Counted from the first letter of the stretch, positions 17,436-27,851 are shown. The stretch is 34,709 nucleotides of DNA from Chloroflexota bacterium (GCA_002719775.1 PBEP01000011.1:22672-57380); one strand, 5' to 3'. Made by a program: numbers and translations. Notes: generated by a model from the letters alone, not told the origin.

Positions 17436-18956
17436 ATGGTATCTATTAACGTATCTCAGGGTGACGCTCTTGAAAATGACAGTTCTGCTTTGGTTATTCA
17501 TGCATTTGAAGGTATCACCAAGCCCGATGGCATTCTCAGTACAATTGACTCGCTGTTAAGTGGTGTTGTCAACAGTTTGATAAAAGACGGTGAATTTACT
17601 GGTAAAAGTACTGAAATAGTGCGCTTCCCTACCCTTGGGAAAATTAAGCCTAGCAGAGTGGTGCTGTCAGGGTTAGGGAAAAAAGAATCCATTAATTCAT
17701 TGAAGATAAAGGAAAAATCAGCCGAAGTTGCTCGTTATTTAAGGAATATAGGAGTTACCAACATATCAATAGCGCTTCTTAGTGAAAGTGATACCGGCAT
17801 ATCTGAAGAATCATTTGGTCAGTCAGTTGCGATGGGTTCTAGTATGGGGCTTTATCAATTCAAGAAGTACAAGTCCCCAAAAGCCAACAATCCAGAGAAA
17901 TCTGTAGAATCTATCTCCATTATTTCCCCCACTGGCTCATCATTGCCAGACTTGAAACGCGGTGTCGAAAAAGGGATCCTTTTAAGTAATGCAGTCGAAA
18001 TAACCCGAAACCTTGTCAATGAGCCTGCTAATGTCGTTACTCCGTCCCAAATGGCAAATATCGCATCTGAAACTGCTAATGCAGCTGGCCTACCAATTAC
18101 CATTTTAGAAAAAGATGACATGGTCAAGCACAAGATGGGCGCGATGCTCGGGGTAACTGCTGGCAGTGCTCAACCTCCTAAGCTTATTCTTATTGAACAC
18201 AAAGGTGACCCAGAAAACCCAGATAATAATATCGCGCTAGTTGGCAAAGGAATTACTTTTGATACTGGAGGGATTTCGCTCAAACAAGCTGCGGGAATGG
18301 GTGACATGAAAGGTGATATGTCAGGTGGAGCCTCAGTGATTGGTGCAATGCATGCAATTGGTACAATCAAGCCGAAAATTAACGTTCTAGGTGTAATTCC
18401 AGCAGTTGAAAATATGCCTGGGAGTAATGCGCAAAGACCGGGCGATATTGTCACCGCCATGAACGGTAAAACAATCGAAGTGGAAAACACTGACGCAGAA
18501 GGTCGCCTTGTCTTAGCAGATGCAATTTCATACATCATTCAAGAAAAAGGCACTAAGCGAGTCGTAGACATAGCTACGCTTACAGGCGCCATGGTCATTG
18601 CGTTAGGTCATGTAACTACAGGGGTTTTTGGGAAAACGCAGTCTTTAGTTGACGAAGTTCTAAAGGCATCAAAAACTGTTGGAGAGAAAATGTGGCAATT
18701 GCCAATCTTTGATGAGTACAAAGAACAAAATAGGTCAGATTGGGCTGATGTGAAAAACACAGGTGGAAGGCCAGCGGGTAGTATTACTGCAGCGCTTTTT
18801 ATTGGTGAGTTCACTGACGGTGCTGATTGGGCGCACTTAGATATTGCAGGCACCAATATGGCAAGCAAAGCTAAGGGTCATATCGTGAAAGGTGCTACTG
18901 GAGTCCCCGTTCTCTCTCTGGTTCAACTAGTGGAAAATTTGGCTGAAGCCACTTAG
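17436..18956 (+). CDS. pepA: Leucyl aminopeptidase (M17)
   Basis: LVGKGITFDTGGISLK, NTDAEGRLVLADAISY, GGRPAGSITAALF, AHLDIAGT. Confidence 0.95.
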   Translation: MVSINVSQGDALENDSSALVIHAFEGITKPDGILSTIDSLLSGVVNSLIKDGEFTGKSTEIVRFPTLGKIKPSRVVLSGLGKKESINSLKIKEKSAEVARYLRNIGVTNISIALLSESDTGISEESFGQSVAMGSSMGLYQFKKYKSPKANNPEKSVESISIISPTGSSLPDLKRGVEKGILLSNAVEITRNLVNEPANVVTPSQMANIASETANAAGLPITILEKDDMVKHKMGAMLGVTAGSAQPPKLILIEHKGDPENPDNNIALVGKGITFDTGGISLKQAAGMGDMKGDMSGGASVIGAMHAIGTIKPKINVLGVIPAVENMPGSNAQRPGDIVTAMNGKTIEVENTDAEGRLVLADAISYIIQEKGTKRVVDIATLTGAMVIALGHVTTGVFGKTQSLVDEVLKASKTVGEKMWQLPIFDEYKEQNRSDWADVKNTGGRPAGSITAALFIGEFTDGADWAHLDIAGTNMASKAKGHIVKGATGVPVLSLVQLVENLAEAT

Positions 18957-19010
18957 AGTTTTCTTTAACGTTGTGCAAAAGCTTTGTAGCTCGTAAAATT
19001 GTTCTTCTGT

Positions 19011-19087
19011 GGTGGGCGTGGTCGAGGGGTTAAGACGCCAGGTTGTGGCCCTGGAGATCGAGGGTTCAATTCCCTCCGCTCACCCCA
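19011..19087 (+). tRNA. tRNA-His(GTG)
   Basis: Cloverleaf GGTGGGCG...CCAGGTTGTGGCCCTGG...GGTTCAATTCC...CGCTCACCCCA; G-1 opposite C73, GTG anticodon, CCA encoded. Confidence 0.95.
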
Positions 19088-19101
19088 TTAGTCATTCGCC
19101 C

Positions 19102-19177
19102 CCGCCCGTAGCTCAGTGGATAGAGCATCGGTCTTCGGAACCGAGTGTCGAGGGTTCGAATCCCCCCGGGCGGGCCA
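19102..19177 (+). tRNA. tRNA-Arg(TCG)
   Basis: CCGCCCGTAGCTCAGTGGATAGAGCATCGGTCTTCGGAACCGAGTGTCGAGGGTTCGAATCCCCCCGGGCGGGCCA; anticodon loop CTTCGGA. Confidence 0.95.
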
Positions 19178-19217
19178 TTCTCTCTAACTCTAAGATACCA
19201 AAGCAATTTTGAGACGA

Positions 19218-20771
19218 TTAATTATCCATAATTGTGCTAAAAATAGAACCTGCAATACATTGAGCAATAGGCATATAGTCATAACCGCGGAAACCGCATT
19301 TACCAGGTTCGTGCAAGATATGAGAATTTGCCAATAATGAAATAGAAACATCTAATTCGGGTGAATAATACAGCCATGATGTTCTGCCGCCTCCACCGCC
19401 TGGGTGAGTATAAACTTTTAATTTCTCCCCATTCCTTAAAGACACATTCCCGGAGCCCATGTAATATCCGTAAGTATCCATACCCATACTTGACATCCCG
19501 GGGTCAGTGGGGATGGTCATGCCACTAATCAAAGTTTCTCTGGTTTTATTTGGTATAGCTGACCCCAAAGGGCTAAAAAGTTCATATCCCCAACGGGCAA
19601 TATTTTCAGGAGTTGAAATGATGCCTGCGCCAGCCCAGCTAATCATAGGATCGCGTCCATAGAACTGAGACATCATTCCTTCGTTCAATGGGCCAAACCC
19701 TTCACCAGCTTGATATAAGGACAGGTCGTCATAGGGTACGGCAGTGGCTAATGGCATGCTAATTTCTGGTAGTAACCCCCCCTCTATTCCCAAAGGCTCA
19801 AAGAAAAGTTCTTGGTAAATTTCATTCAAGTTTCTACCATCTTTATGTGTTGCGATTAAACCAAGCAAAATACTATTTGCATATGAGTAGTAATAGTTTC
19901 CAGGTTCGACAAATTTTGTTGGAATCTTACTTAAATTATTAGCTGGTTTCCATTCACGATCCATCATTATAGCTAAGCGAGATGAGAAATCAGATTGCTC
20001 AGACCAATCATCAAGCCCGGAAGTCATTGTTAATAATTGTTCAACTGTTACTGAAGTATTTACATTTGGTATGTCGATCAATGCGTAGTCCTGATGATCA
20101 GATAGCAATGACTCGACCGTATCATTAAATTTATATAAGCCCTGTTCGATTTGAGAAACAACTAATGCACCTAAGAAAGTTTTCGAAGTGCTTCTAATTA
20201 TCATAGGGGTAGCGGTAGTCATTTTTTGTTCTGCACTTGCTATGCCGAGGGCATCTTCCCACAAACTTTTACCGTCAAAAACTGCAATATTGATACCTGC
20301 CTTTAAAGGAGATTGTTCAAAATTGATTTTCAAGGCTTCAGAAAATTCTGATATATGTTGGTCCGAAAACGAAGTTAAGTCTCTAGATTTTGAAAAGTCC
20401 AGTTCGTTAGGAATATTAAATGGAAAGGGAGCAGAAATAGCCGCAACTTCAACCTCTTGCTTTTCTTTCGATTCAACAACGGTTGGAGTGATAGTTGGTA
20501 ATGGTGGTGTTTCTTCTGCAGGCTCACTTGTAGGGAGTTCCGCTTGATCTGAGGTTTTATCACCAGCTTTAGTTTCACTCTTATCTATTTGAGTTGCTGT
20601 GCTACCTTGCCCATTTGGTTGAGCAGTTGTTGTTGCAGGCACCACACTTTGTGTTTGATTTGTATCGGTTTTAGGTATTTGAGTTGAATCGTTGCTACAT
20701 GAAATAATTAGACATAGGCTTATTAAATAGAGGAACATCAACTGGAATTTGAAAGTCTTTACTTTAGTCAT
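19218..20771 (-). CDS. Serine hydrolase / class C beta-lactamase-like lipoprotein
   Basis: Signal with lipobox LIISC; Thr/Pro/Glu-rich linker; STSK nucleophile motif, YSYAN, HPGGGGG; start taken at ATG 20771. Confidence 0.85.
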   Translation of the reverse strand: MTKVKTFKFQLMFLYLISLCLIISCSNDSTQIPKTDTNQTQSVVPATTTAQPNGQGSTATQIDKSETKAGDKTSDQAELPTSEPAEETPPLPTITPTVVESKEKQEVEVAAISAPFPFNIPNELDFSKSRDLTSFSDQHISEFSEALKINFEQSPLKAGINIAVFDGKSLWEDALGIASAEQKMTTATPMIIRSTSKTFLGALVVSQIEQGLYKFNDTVESLLSDHQDYALIDIPNVNTSVTVEQLLTMTSGLDDWSEQSDFSSRLAIMMDREWKPANNLSKIPTKFVEPGNYYYSYANSILLGLIATHKDGRNLNEIYQELFFEPLGIEGGLLPEISMPLATAVPYDDLSLYQAGEGFGPLNEGMMSQFYGRDPMISWAGAGIISTPENIARWGYELFSPLGSAIPNKTRETLISGMTIPTDPGMSSMGMDTYGYYMGSGNVSLRNGEKLKVYTHPGGGGGRTSWLYYSPELDVSISLLANSHILHEPGKCGFRGYDYMPIAQCIAGSIFSTIMDN

Positions 20772-20781
20772 AATTATTGCC

Positions 20782-21912
20782 CTAGCTTTCACCACGTGCT
20801 GTTCGGTTACATAAATCCATAAAACCTGTTGCAAAGGCATCAGGTTTATAAGCAGCCATAGGCCCATGTTTTCCTTGGTGCTTTTCCCAATTTGTGGCTC
20901 CTGCTGACATCGCAGCATCTTGTTGATTAAATCGCCCGTTGCGCATGGGGTCTACCCATACACGATGCCAAAATTCAATCCAAGCACGATGGATGATATT
21001 TTTTGGGAAATACGCATTCACCTGTACATAGCGGTAATAATCTTCATTAATTGGGATGTACCACTCGTAATGAAAAGCTCCGTCCATAGGCCAATGAGGT
21101 ACGCGGAGGAGCCCAGGCATCCTGATTCCTTGGTGCGACGTGCCATGAATTGGAGGGAATGTCCCACCATGTGCAGTTAAATGGTACCGCCAAGGACGTT
21201 TTGGCGGCCATACTCCTAACCCTGGGTAATCTGCCTGCTCAGCTACGCCTTTATGTTTATGCGCAAGCCATTCTCCCCCGTCAACTTCATCAAATATAAT
21301 TTCAGTTTCGTAATCTTTCCAATGTGCATGCCAGCTCAAAGATAGAAGAGCAAGTGCATCATGGTGAGTTGTAGGGAAATGGCCTGCATCTGATTGAGCG
21401 TGGTAGCGCCAATTGCCATAAATTACACGTTCCCGCCACTTCAATACCGTCTGGTCCCTAAGCATTAAATGGGGAATGTCATCTTCTAAGGGCACTGGCT
21501 TTCCAGCACCCATCCAAATCCACAAAATTCCCTTTTTTTCCTCCAAGGGAAATGTTCTAGCCTTCAATTTACCTACAGCTTCACTATCTGGTCCATCTGA
21601 TAATACTGCTACGCAGCTACCATCAGTGAGGTCAAAAGTGAATCCGTGAAACTTACAGGTAATAGTATTAGTTCCTCTGAAATAATTCTTACCTAATGAT
21701 AAAGAAATACCTCTATGAGGGCAGAAATCTGAAATTGCGTAAGCCACTCCGTTACGACGGGTAATTGTGATTGGTTCACCCAGCATTATGATCTTACGAG
21801 GTCTAGTAGTTATCTGGTTTGCTTGAACTAGTGGGTACCAATAATTCTTAAACCCTACCTTTGCTCTATCGAAAGGAGTTTCTTTTTTTTGTGATGTTGG
21901 TGTTTTTTGCAT
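20782..21912 (-). CDS. Rieske [2Fe-2S] aromatic ring-hydroxylating oxygenase, alpha subunit-like
   Basis: CPHRGISLSLGKNYFRGTNTITCKFHGFTFDL Rieske ligands; YHAQSDAGHFPTTHHDAL putative mononuclear iron site. Confidence 0.88.
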   Translation of the reverse strand: MQKTPTSQKKETPFDRAKVGFKNYWYPLVQANQITTRPRKIIMLGEPITITRRNGVAYAISDFCPHRGISLSLGKNYFRGTNTITCKFHGFTFDLTDGSCVAVLSDGPDSEAVGKLKARTFPLEEKKGILWIWMGAGKPVPLEDDIPHLMLRDQTVLKWRERVIYGNWRYHAQSDAGHFPTTHHDALALLSLSWHAHWKDYETEIIFDEVDGGEWLAHKHKGVAEQADYPGLGVWPPKRPWRYHLTAHGGTFPPIHGTSHQGIRMPGLLRVPHWPMDGAFHYEWYIPINEDYYRYVQVNAYFPKNIIHRAWIEFWHRVWVDPMRNGRFNQQDAAMSAGATNWEKHQGKHGPMAAYKPDAFATGFMDLCNRTARGES

Positions 21913-22035
21913 AAATTTTCTCCATCGTCATAACGAAAGCAATATATAAGCCAGACAGAAAACAGCATATATGCTATATATCTCCAAGCTATTCTTATAT
22001 TAAATTAGCCTTACAAGTAAATCAAAGAAGGAAAA

Positions 22036-23433
22036 TTGAAAATACCTGAGCCTCTCTATTACCTTGATATTTCTAGCGCCGCAGATTTGATTCGGTCGAA
22101 AAATCTTTCACCTGTTGAATTAGCTCAATCTTACCTTGATCGTATTAACCTATTAGATTCAAAACTTGGGGCTTATATCACACTCGTTGCAGACAAGGCG
22201 ATCAATGACGCCAAAGTTGCCGAAAAGGAAATCTTAAATGGGAAGTACAAGGGACCTATTCATGGGATTCCAATAGGCATCAAAGACTTGATAGATGTAA
22301 AGGGTATCCCCACCACTTGCGGCGCTGATTGGAAAAGGAGTGCACTGGCAACGGGAAATGCCCCAGTGACGCAGAATCTTATAAACGCAGGCATGGTATT
22401 ACTCGGAAAACAGTCACTGCTGGAATTCGCTATGGGTGGGATTGACCATAATCCGCACTTTGGCTACACAAGAAATCCTTGGAATCTTGATTATTTTTCT
22501 GGAGGCAGCAGTTCTGGTGCGAGCGCATCCGTAAGTGCTGGCCTTGCAGCAGGAGCGCTAGGAACGGATACGGGTGGATCAGTACGCCAACCTGCTGCTT
22601 ACTGTGGAATAGTAGGAATGAAAACTACCCATGGCCTTGTGTCTCTAGAAGGAGTATTTCCCATGGCTCCCTCGTTGGACACTGTAGGTCCTTTGACGAG
22701 ATCAGTTATGGATAATGCTCTTCTTTTAGAAGCTATGACTGGAAGGACCAATACATTCTTTGCCGGATTAGACCAACAAAACCCAAAAACCATGAGGATT
22801 GGTCTGCCCGTAAAGTGGGTAGAAGACGATGCAGATTCAGAGGTTGCTAAATGCTGCTTCGCAGCAGCTGAAGCTTTGATGGAATCTGGGGTGGAAGTAA
22901 GAGAAATTGATTTTTCCCCAAACGATGCCGACCATGAGGCTTACCAAGGCATTGCCTACTATGAAGCTTTCAGAGTACATAAGCCATATTTAAATGATTA
23001 TTTAAGCAGCTACGGAAAACATGTAAGAGAGCGCATTGAAGATGGTTTTGCAATCTCTGAATTAACACATTTAAATGCTAGAAAGCAGGCAACAGACCTT
23101 TCAGCCCGTGCAGCATCTGCACTTAGTGGTTTCGATGCATTGCTGCTCCCTACGCAGCCAACTACCGCGCCTGAGCTTAACAAGGGAGCTATTATAATGA
23201 ATGGTGAATTGGTTAGCATGGCAGAGATAAGGGGCAATTTCACTGTACCTTTCAATCTGACTGGATGGCCAGGTTTATCTTTACCAGCTGGTTTTTCAAA
23301 GAATGCACTTCCAATGAGTATCCAGTTCGTATCAAAACCGTATAATGAACGCTCTCTCTATCAAATTGGGCATTTATACCAAACGTTAACCAGCTGGCAT
23401 GAGATGCGCCCTACTTTTGATAAAAGTAATTAA
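22036..23433 (+). CDS. Amidase signature family amidase
   Basis: GIPIGIKDLIDVKGIPTTCG, FSGGSSSGASASVSAGLAAGALGTDTGGSVRQPAAYCGIVGMK; TTG start. Confidence 0.93.
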   Translation: MKIPEPLYYLDISSAADLIRSKNLSPVELAQSYLDRINLLDSKLGAYITLVADKAINDAKVAEKEILNGKYKGPIHGIPIGIKDLIDVKGIPTTCGADWKRSALATGNAPVTQNLINAGMVLLGKQSLLEFAMGGIDHNPHFGYTRNPWNLDYFSGGSSSGASASVSAGLAAGALGTDTGGSVRQPAAYCGIVGMKTTHGLVSLEGVFPMAPSLDTVGPLTRSVMDNALLLEAMTGRTNTFFAGLDQQNPKTMRIGLPVKWVEDDADSEVAKCCFAAAEALMESGVEVREIDFSPNDADHEAYQGIAYYEAFRVHKPYLNDYLSSYGKHVRERIEDGFAISELTHLNARKQATDLSARAASALSGFDALLLPTQPTTAPELNKGAIIMNGELVSMAEIRGNFTVPFNLTGWPGLSLPAGFSKNALPMSIQFVSKPYNERSLYQIGHLYQTLTSWHEMRPTFDKSN

Positions 23434-23483
23434 GTTAATTGGCTATCATGTAATTTTGTCGATTTGCTTATTAAGGTAAATCC

Positions 23484-24758
23484 ATGGGCGTAAGCAAATA
23501 CGGACAAAATGACAAAATTACGGACAATGTCCCTTTCTACTACGGCTGGGTAATTCTTGTAATTTCCACTCTGGCAATTTTTATGTCCGGTCCAGGGCAA
23601 ACATATACTTTTTCTGTCTTTATCGACCCTATTATTCTGGAAACTGGCTGGACGAGAACACAAATTACTGCAATGTATGCCTTTGGTTCCTTATCAGGAG
23701 CAGTTCTAATCATTGGGGTAGGGAAATTGTTGGATATTCATGGTGCCAGAAAAATCATTTCTATAGTAATCATACTCTTTGGATTAGCTTCATTTTGGAT
23801 AAGCCAAATCGATTCAAAGTTGGACCTCTATATTGGTTTCACCGCAATGAGAACTTTAGGGCAAGGTGCAATGACCCTTATCCCAACGACTCTTATTGCA
23901 ATTTGGTTTGTTCGGGATCGCGCTAAATTAACCTCAATCGCAACTCTAGGAGGTGCAGCTAGCGCAGCAATATTTCCTATTCTTGGTCATTTTCTAATAA
24001 GCCAATATGGATGGAGGGATTCGTGGCTGATACTTGGTTTGCTGATATGGGCAGTAATGCTCTTACCAGCAGTTTTTTTAGTAAGAAAATCACCAGAGTC
24101 TATAGGAGCTCTACCTGACGGAGTTTCTATAAAGAACCATCCCGAAATTAGCAGTTCGGAAGTACCTGAAGTTGAAGGATTTACTTTATCGCAAGCTATA
24201 CACACCAGAGCATTTTGGTTTTTGTTATTTGCAGGTTCATCATTTTCATTGATAGGTACTGCATTGACCTTTCACAACGTTGCTCTACTAGGTGAAAAAG
24301 GTCTTTCTGCAAATCTAGCCGCTTCAGTGCTTAGTGTGATGGCAATTAGCTCTTTATCTGGAAACCTAATTGGCGGTTACTTAAATGATCGTATTCCTAA
24401 CAAATACACCCTAGTTTTAGCTCAAGCTATTTTAATTCTGGCGATGATTCTTACTTTCACGATAAACGATGAATGGATCGCTTTTCTTTATGCTGCAACC
24501 CTTGGAGTAAGCATGGGCTTTGGAATGAACACCATTACAGTTATCTGGCCAAATTATTTTGGGCGTTCACATCTAGGAAGCATAAGAGGACCTGCAACTA
24601 CAAGCATGATGGCTTCTGCTGCGCTAGGGCCTCTTCCTTTTAGTCTAGTACATGATTCAGCTGGTTCATTCCAGGTTGCAATATTAATTTTTTTCGCCTT
24701 GCCTGTAGCATGTGCAATAGCAGCTATACTAGCCAAGAAGCCACCATATCCAAATTGA
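23484..24758 (+). CDS. MFS transporter (OFA/monocarboxylate-like), paralogue of 3225..4520
   Basis: FYYGWVILVISTLAIFMSGPGQTYTFSVF; GKLLDIHGARKIIS; FGRSHLGSIRG. Confidence 0.88.
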   Translation: MGVSKYGQNDKITDNVPFYYGWVILVISTLAIFMSGPGQTYTFSVFIDPIILETGWTRTQITAMYAFGSLSGAVLIIGVGKLLDIHGARKIISIVIILFGLASFWISQIDSKLDLYIGFTAMRTLGQGAMTLIPTTLIAIWFVRDRAKLTSIATLGGAASAAIFPILGHFLISQYGWRDSWLILGLLIWAVMLLPAVFLVRKSPESIGALPDGVSIKNHPEISSSEVPEVEGFTLSQAIHTRAFWFLLFAGSSFSLIGTALTFHNVALLGEKGLSANLAASVLSVMAISSLSGNLIGGYLNDRIPNKYTLVLAQAILILAMILTFTINDEWIAFLYAATLGVSMGFGMNTITVIWPNYFGRSHLGSIRGPATTSMMASAALGPLPFSLVHDSAGSFQVAILIFFALPVACAIAAILAKKPPYPN

Positions 24759-24765
24759 AATTTAA

Positions 24766-26331
24766 TTATCGCTGGCGATTCTGAATTGCTCCCATAACCA
24801 CAAGCCCTAATGAAACAACACCGATGATCGCCATAATAGCAAGCCCTAAACCTGGTGCTCCCTCGAAAGGTAGTCTGAATCGCTCAAATGGAGTCGGTGT
24901 TGGTGTTGCAGGTTGCACAACAGGAACAGGAGTTGGGCTAGGAGTCGGCACTGAATAAACGTTTGCAATTGGAGTAGGAGTTGGTAACGAAACTTCCTTA
25001 CTTTCTTCAGGCAAAGGAGAGTTTACTTGTACGGAGGGAACCGGGGTAGGCACTTGGTCCAATCTGGGGGTGGGAGTGAATATTACAGTTGGGGTTGGCA
25101 GTGGTGCTGGTGGAGTTGGTTCAGGTATCAGTGCTGAATTTCCACTAATTTCAAAGCGATAGACTCCTCCTGCAGAGCTAAGTACGTAGATTTCACCCAA
25201 TTCATCCATTCCAAATGAAGGAATCAGGAAGTCCGAATCAACTAATAAGTACGGATCTGAAGTAATTCCATTTTTGTGCCTAATTGCCCAAACACGCCCA
25301 GAGCAATAATCTGCAAAAACGTAGTGCCCGCTGAGTGATGGGAGTCGACCGCCTCTATAAACATGCCCTCCCGTAATTGAACAATTCCCATCTGAGTGTT
25401 TGTATTCAAAAACTGGGAGTTCGAATTGGCTCAGGTCACAGTCGCTAGTTTGAAAGCATTCACTTCCTTCGGATAAATTCCAACCATAATTTAAACTAGG
25501 CTGAATGATATTGATCTCTTCTCGTGAATTTTCACCAACATCCCCTAACCAAAGCTCACTAGTAACATCATCAAAAGACATTCTCCATGGGTTGCGAAGG
25601 CCATAAGCCCAAATTTCTGGACGCTCGCTCGATTGTCCGGGTCTTGGAACTGTTGTTTTATTGAAGAAGGGATTATCTTGAGGCACTCTGTAAGGTTCTG
25701 CTTCCGTAGAAGCAGAAACGTCGATTCTTATAACTGAACCTAGCAGAGTTGAAGTATTCTGGGCATGTCCTTTCGGGTCTGAGAACAACCCTCCGTCACC
25801 CAAGCCTAGGTATAGGAATCCATCAGGGCCAAAAACCATTCCGCCTCCGTTGTGATTAGCAAATGGTTGGTCAAAGCGTGCAAGAAGCAAACCTGATGCA
25901 GTGTCTGCAATATTCGGATCAGTGCTTACCGAATACCGCATAAGCGCAGTGCTATCTACTCCATATTCAGTGTGATAAACGTAAAAGTAGCCGTTTGACG
26001 CGTAATTTGGGTCGAAAGCTAATCCTAGAAGTCCCTGCTCATTCCCTATTGAATTTATTTTTTCTCTGATATCTAAGAAAACGTGACTATCAGAAATAAG
26101 CTCAAAGTTCTGAAAAACCCTTACCATACCGTCTTGTTCAGCGACGAATATCCTATTTGTTCCGTCACCTGAATTGGTCAAGAGAATCGGGTTGATAAAT
26201 CTTAATTGATCAAAAAATCGCTTGAGTGAAATTTCAGGTGCGTTGTTTTCTGCGTGCAAAGTTACTTGAGGCAGGGTAGCCATTGCCCAGAGGGAAATAA
26301 CTAATAGTAGTAAAACTTTAATATGAATCAC
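24766..26331 (-). CDS. PQQ-dependent sugar (glucose/sorbosone) dehydrogenase-like, with Thr-Pro-rich linker and C-terminal TM
   Basis: GLLGLAFDPNYASNGYFYVYHT, NHNGGGMVFGPDGFLYLGLGDGG, WAYGLRNPWRMSFD; repeated PTPTP linker; GTG start overlapping the upstream TGA (GTGA). Confidence 0.88.
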   Translation of the reverse strand: MIHIKVLLLLVISLWAMATLPQVTLHAENNAPEISLKRFFDQLRFINPILLTNSGDGTNRIFVAEQDGMVRVFQNFELISDSHVFLDIREKINSIGNEQGLLGLAFDPNYASNGYFYVYHTEYGVDSTALMRYSVSTDPNIADTASGLLLARFDQPFANHNGGGMVFGPDGFLYLGLGDGGLFSDPKGHAQNTSTLLGSVIRIDVSASTEAEPYRVPQDNPFFNKTTVPRPGQSSERPEIWAYGLRNPWRMSFDDVTSELWLGDVGENSREEINIIQPSLNYGWNLSEGSECFQTSDCDLSQFELPVFEYKHSDGNCSITGGHVYRGGRLPSLSGHYVFADYCSGRVWAIRHKNGITSDPYLLVDSDFLIPSFGMDELGEIYVLSSAGGVYRFEISGNSALIPEPTPPAPLPTPTVIFTPTPRLDQVPTPVPSVQVNSPLPEESKEVSLPTPTPIANVYSVPTPSPTPVPVVQPATPTPTPFERFRLPFEGAPGLGLAIMAIIGVVSLGLVVMGAIQNRQR

Positions 26332-27851
26332 ATCACAGCGCCAAGTTGCCAAGGAGTAAACTCTTCATCCCCAAATCCTAATTCCTCACTTTTAGTAGCT
26401 TTACCAGATGCAGTTGATAGGATCAAATTAAATAATCGTTCGCCTGCATCTTCGATACTTTCGCCTTCTAATATCGTTCCCAAATTAATGTCCATATCAT
26501 CTTTCATTGATTCGTACATTTTTGAATTGGTGGCAAGTTTCAAACTGGGGACTGGTTTACATCCAAAGACAGAACCTCTACCTGTAGTAAAGCAAACTAT
26601 ATTCGCACCTCCAGCAACCATTCCAGTGACTGATACTGGATCGTAACCTGGGGTATTCATGAAATTGAAACCGCTCTTCTTAACTGGCTCTGCATAATCA
26701 AGTACATCTACAAGGTTAGATGTACCACCTTTGGCAACGGCACCTAGAGACTTTTCATAAATTGTGGTCAATCCGCCATCTTTATTACCCGGAGAGGGAT
26801 TATTATCCATTTCCCCACCGTTCCTGCTAGTGTAATCCTCCCACCAGTGAACGAAATCTAGTAACTTTTTACCAACATTCATATCAGCAGCTCTTCTTGT
26901 CAAAAGGTGCTCTGCACCATAAATCTCAGGAGTTTCACCAAGAATACTAGTTCCTCCATTTTGAATCAGTAGATCTGACGCTTTACCTAGGGCTGGGTTG
27001 GCCGAGATCCCAGAGTAGGCATCTGATCCTCCGCACTCCAATCCCAGAATCAGATGGCTCGCAGGTACCGGTACTCTCTTTGTATCATTAGCAATTTCTA
27101 ACATTTCAAAAATTTGAGACTCTCCTGCCTTGATTGTGGCAGAAGTACCTCCTGATTCTTGTATAGTCAGAGCTCTGACAGTTTCGCTTAAAGTTAAACT
27201 AGTGCCTTCGAGTAAGTAGTCAATTTGGTTAGTTTCACAACCCAGACCCACAATTAAAACGCCTGCGAAGTTAGGGTGAACTGCATAGCCAGCGATCGTA
27301 TTTTGGAGAAGTTCTAACCCTTTTCCTTTAGCATTCATTCCGCATCCATAGGCATGAGTAAGCGCAACGACTCCATCAACATTAGGAAATTGCTCTGGGA
27401 TTCTGCGGAATAGATCAGCTATGTATTTTGCAACCGTTGCTGAGCAGTTAACTGTAGTCAAAACTCCAATATAGTTCCTTGTAGCAATTCTTCCGTCTGG
27501 CCTTATTATTCCATCAAAGGTTGCTATGTCTTTTATAGGTATTAGCTGTGTTGGCTTTAAGTCTTGAGAAATAGCATGGTCTCTTTTGAACCCCTCAACG
27601 TAAACATTATGAGTATGCACGTGAGACCCTGGAGTGATATCTGAATTAGCAAAACCGATAATTTGGTTATATTTTATTATGGGTTGGTCTTTGGGGATAA
27701 AGGAAAGAGCGATTTTATGACCAGCTGGAATTTCATTCAGTGCAGTCAAGCTTTGAGGAGTTAAAATTGCACCAGAACTTATTTCTGACGAGGCAACAGC
27801 AACATTATCGTTGTTGTTTAACTTTATCAGCCTAGCTCGAGTGGTAGTCAT
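26328..27851 (-). CDS. UxaA/altronate dehydratase family protein with N-terminal SAF-like domain
   Basis: GIIRPDGRIATRNYIGVLTTVNCSATVAKYIAD, HAYGCGMNAKGKG, GLECGGSDAYSGISANPALGKASD, FTTGRGSVFGCKPVPSLKLATNS. Confidence 0.9.
   Translation of the reverse strand: MTTTRARLIKLNNNDNVAVASSEISSGAILTPQSLTALNEIPAGHKIALSFIPKDQPIIKYNQIIGFANSDITPGSHVHTHNVYVEGFKRDHAISQDLKPTQLIPIKDIATFDGIIRPDGRIATRNYIGVLTTVNCSATVAKYIADLFRRIPEQFPNVDGVVALTHAYGCGMNAKGKGLELLQNTIAGYAVHPNFAGVLIVGLGCETNQIDYLLEGTSLTLSETVRALTIQESGGTSATIKAGESQIFEMLEIANDTKRVPVPASHLILGLECGGSDAYSGISANPALGKASDLLIQNGGTSILGETPEIYGAEHLLTRRAADMNVGKKLLDFVHWWEDYTSRNGGEMDNNPSPGNKDGGLTTIYEKSLGAVAKGGTSNLVDVLDYAEPVKKSGFNFMNTPGYDPVSVTGMVAGGANIVCFTTGRGSVFGCKPVPSLKLATNSKMYESMKDDMDINLGTILEGESIEDAGERLFNLILSTASGKATKSEELGFGDEEFTPWQLGAVM

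Noticed and set aside
18170-18538. 122-aa minus-strand ORF antisense to pepA
   Set aside because: Antisense shadow ORF with atypical composition.
19009-19212. 67-aa plus-strand ORF
   Set aside because: Lies over tRNA-His and tRNA-Arg; spurious translation.
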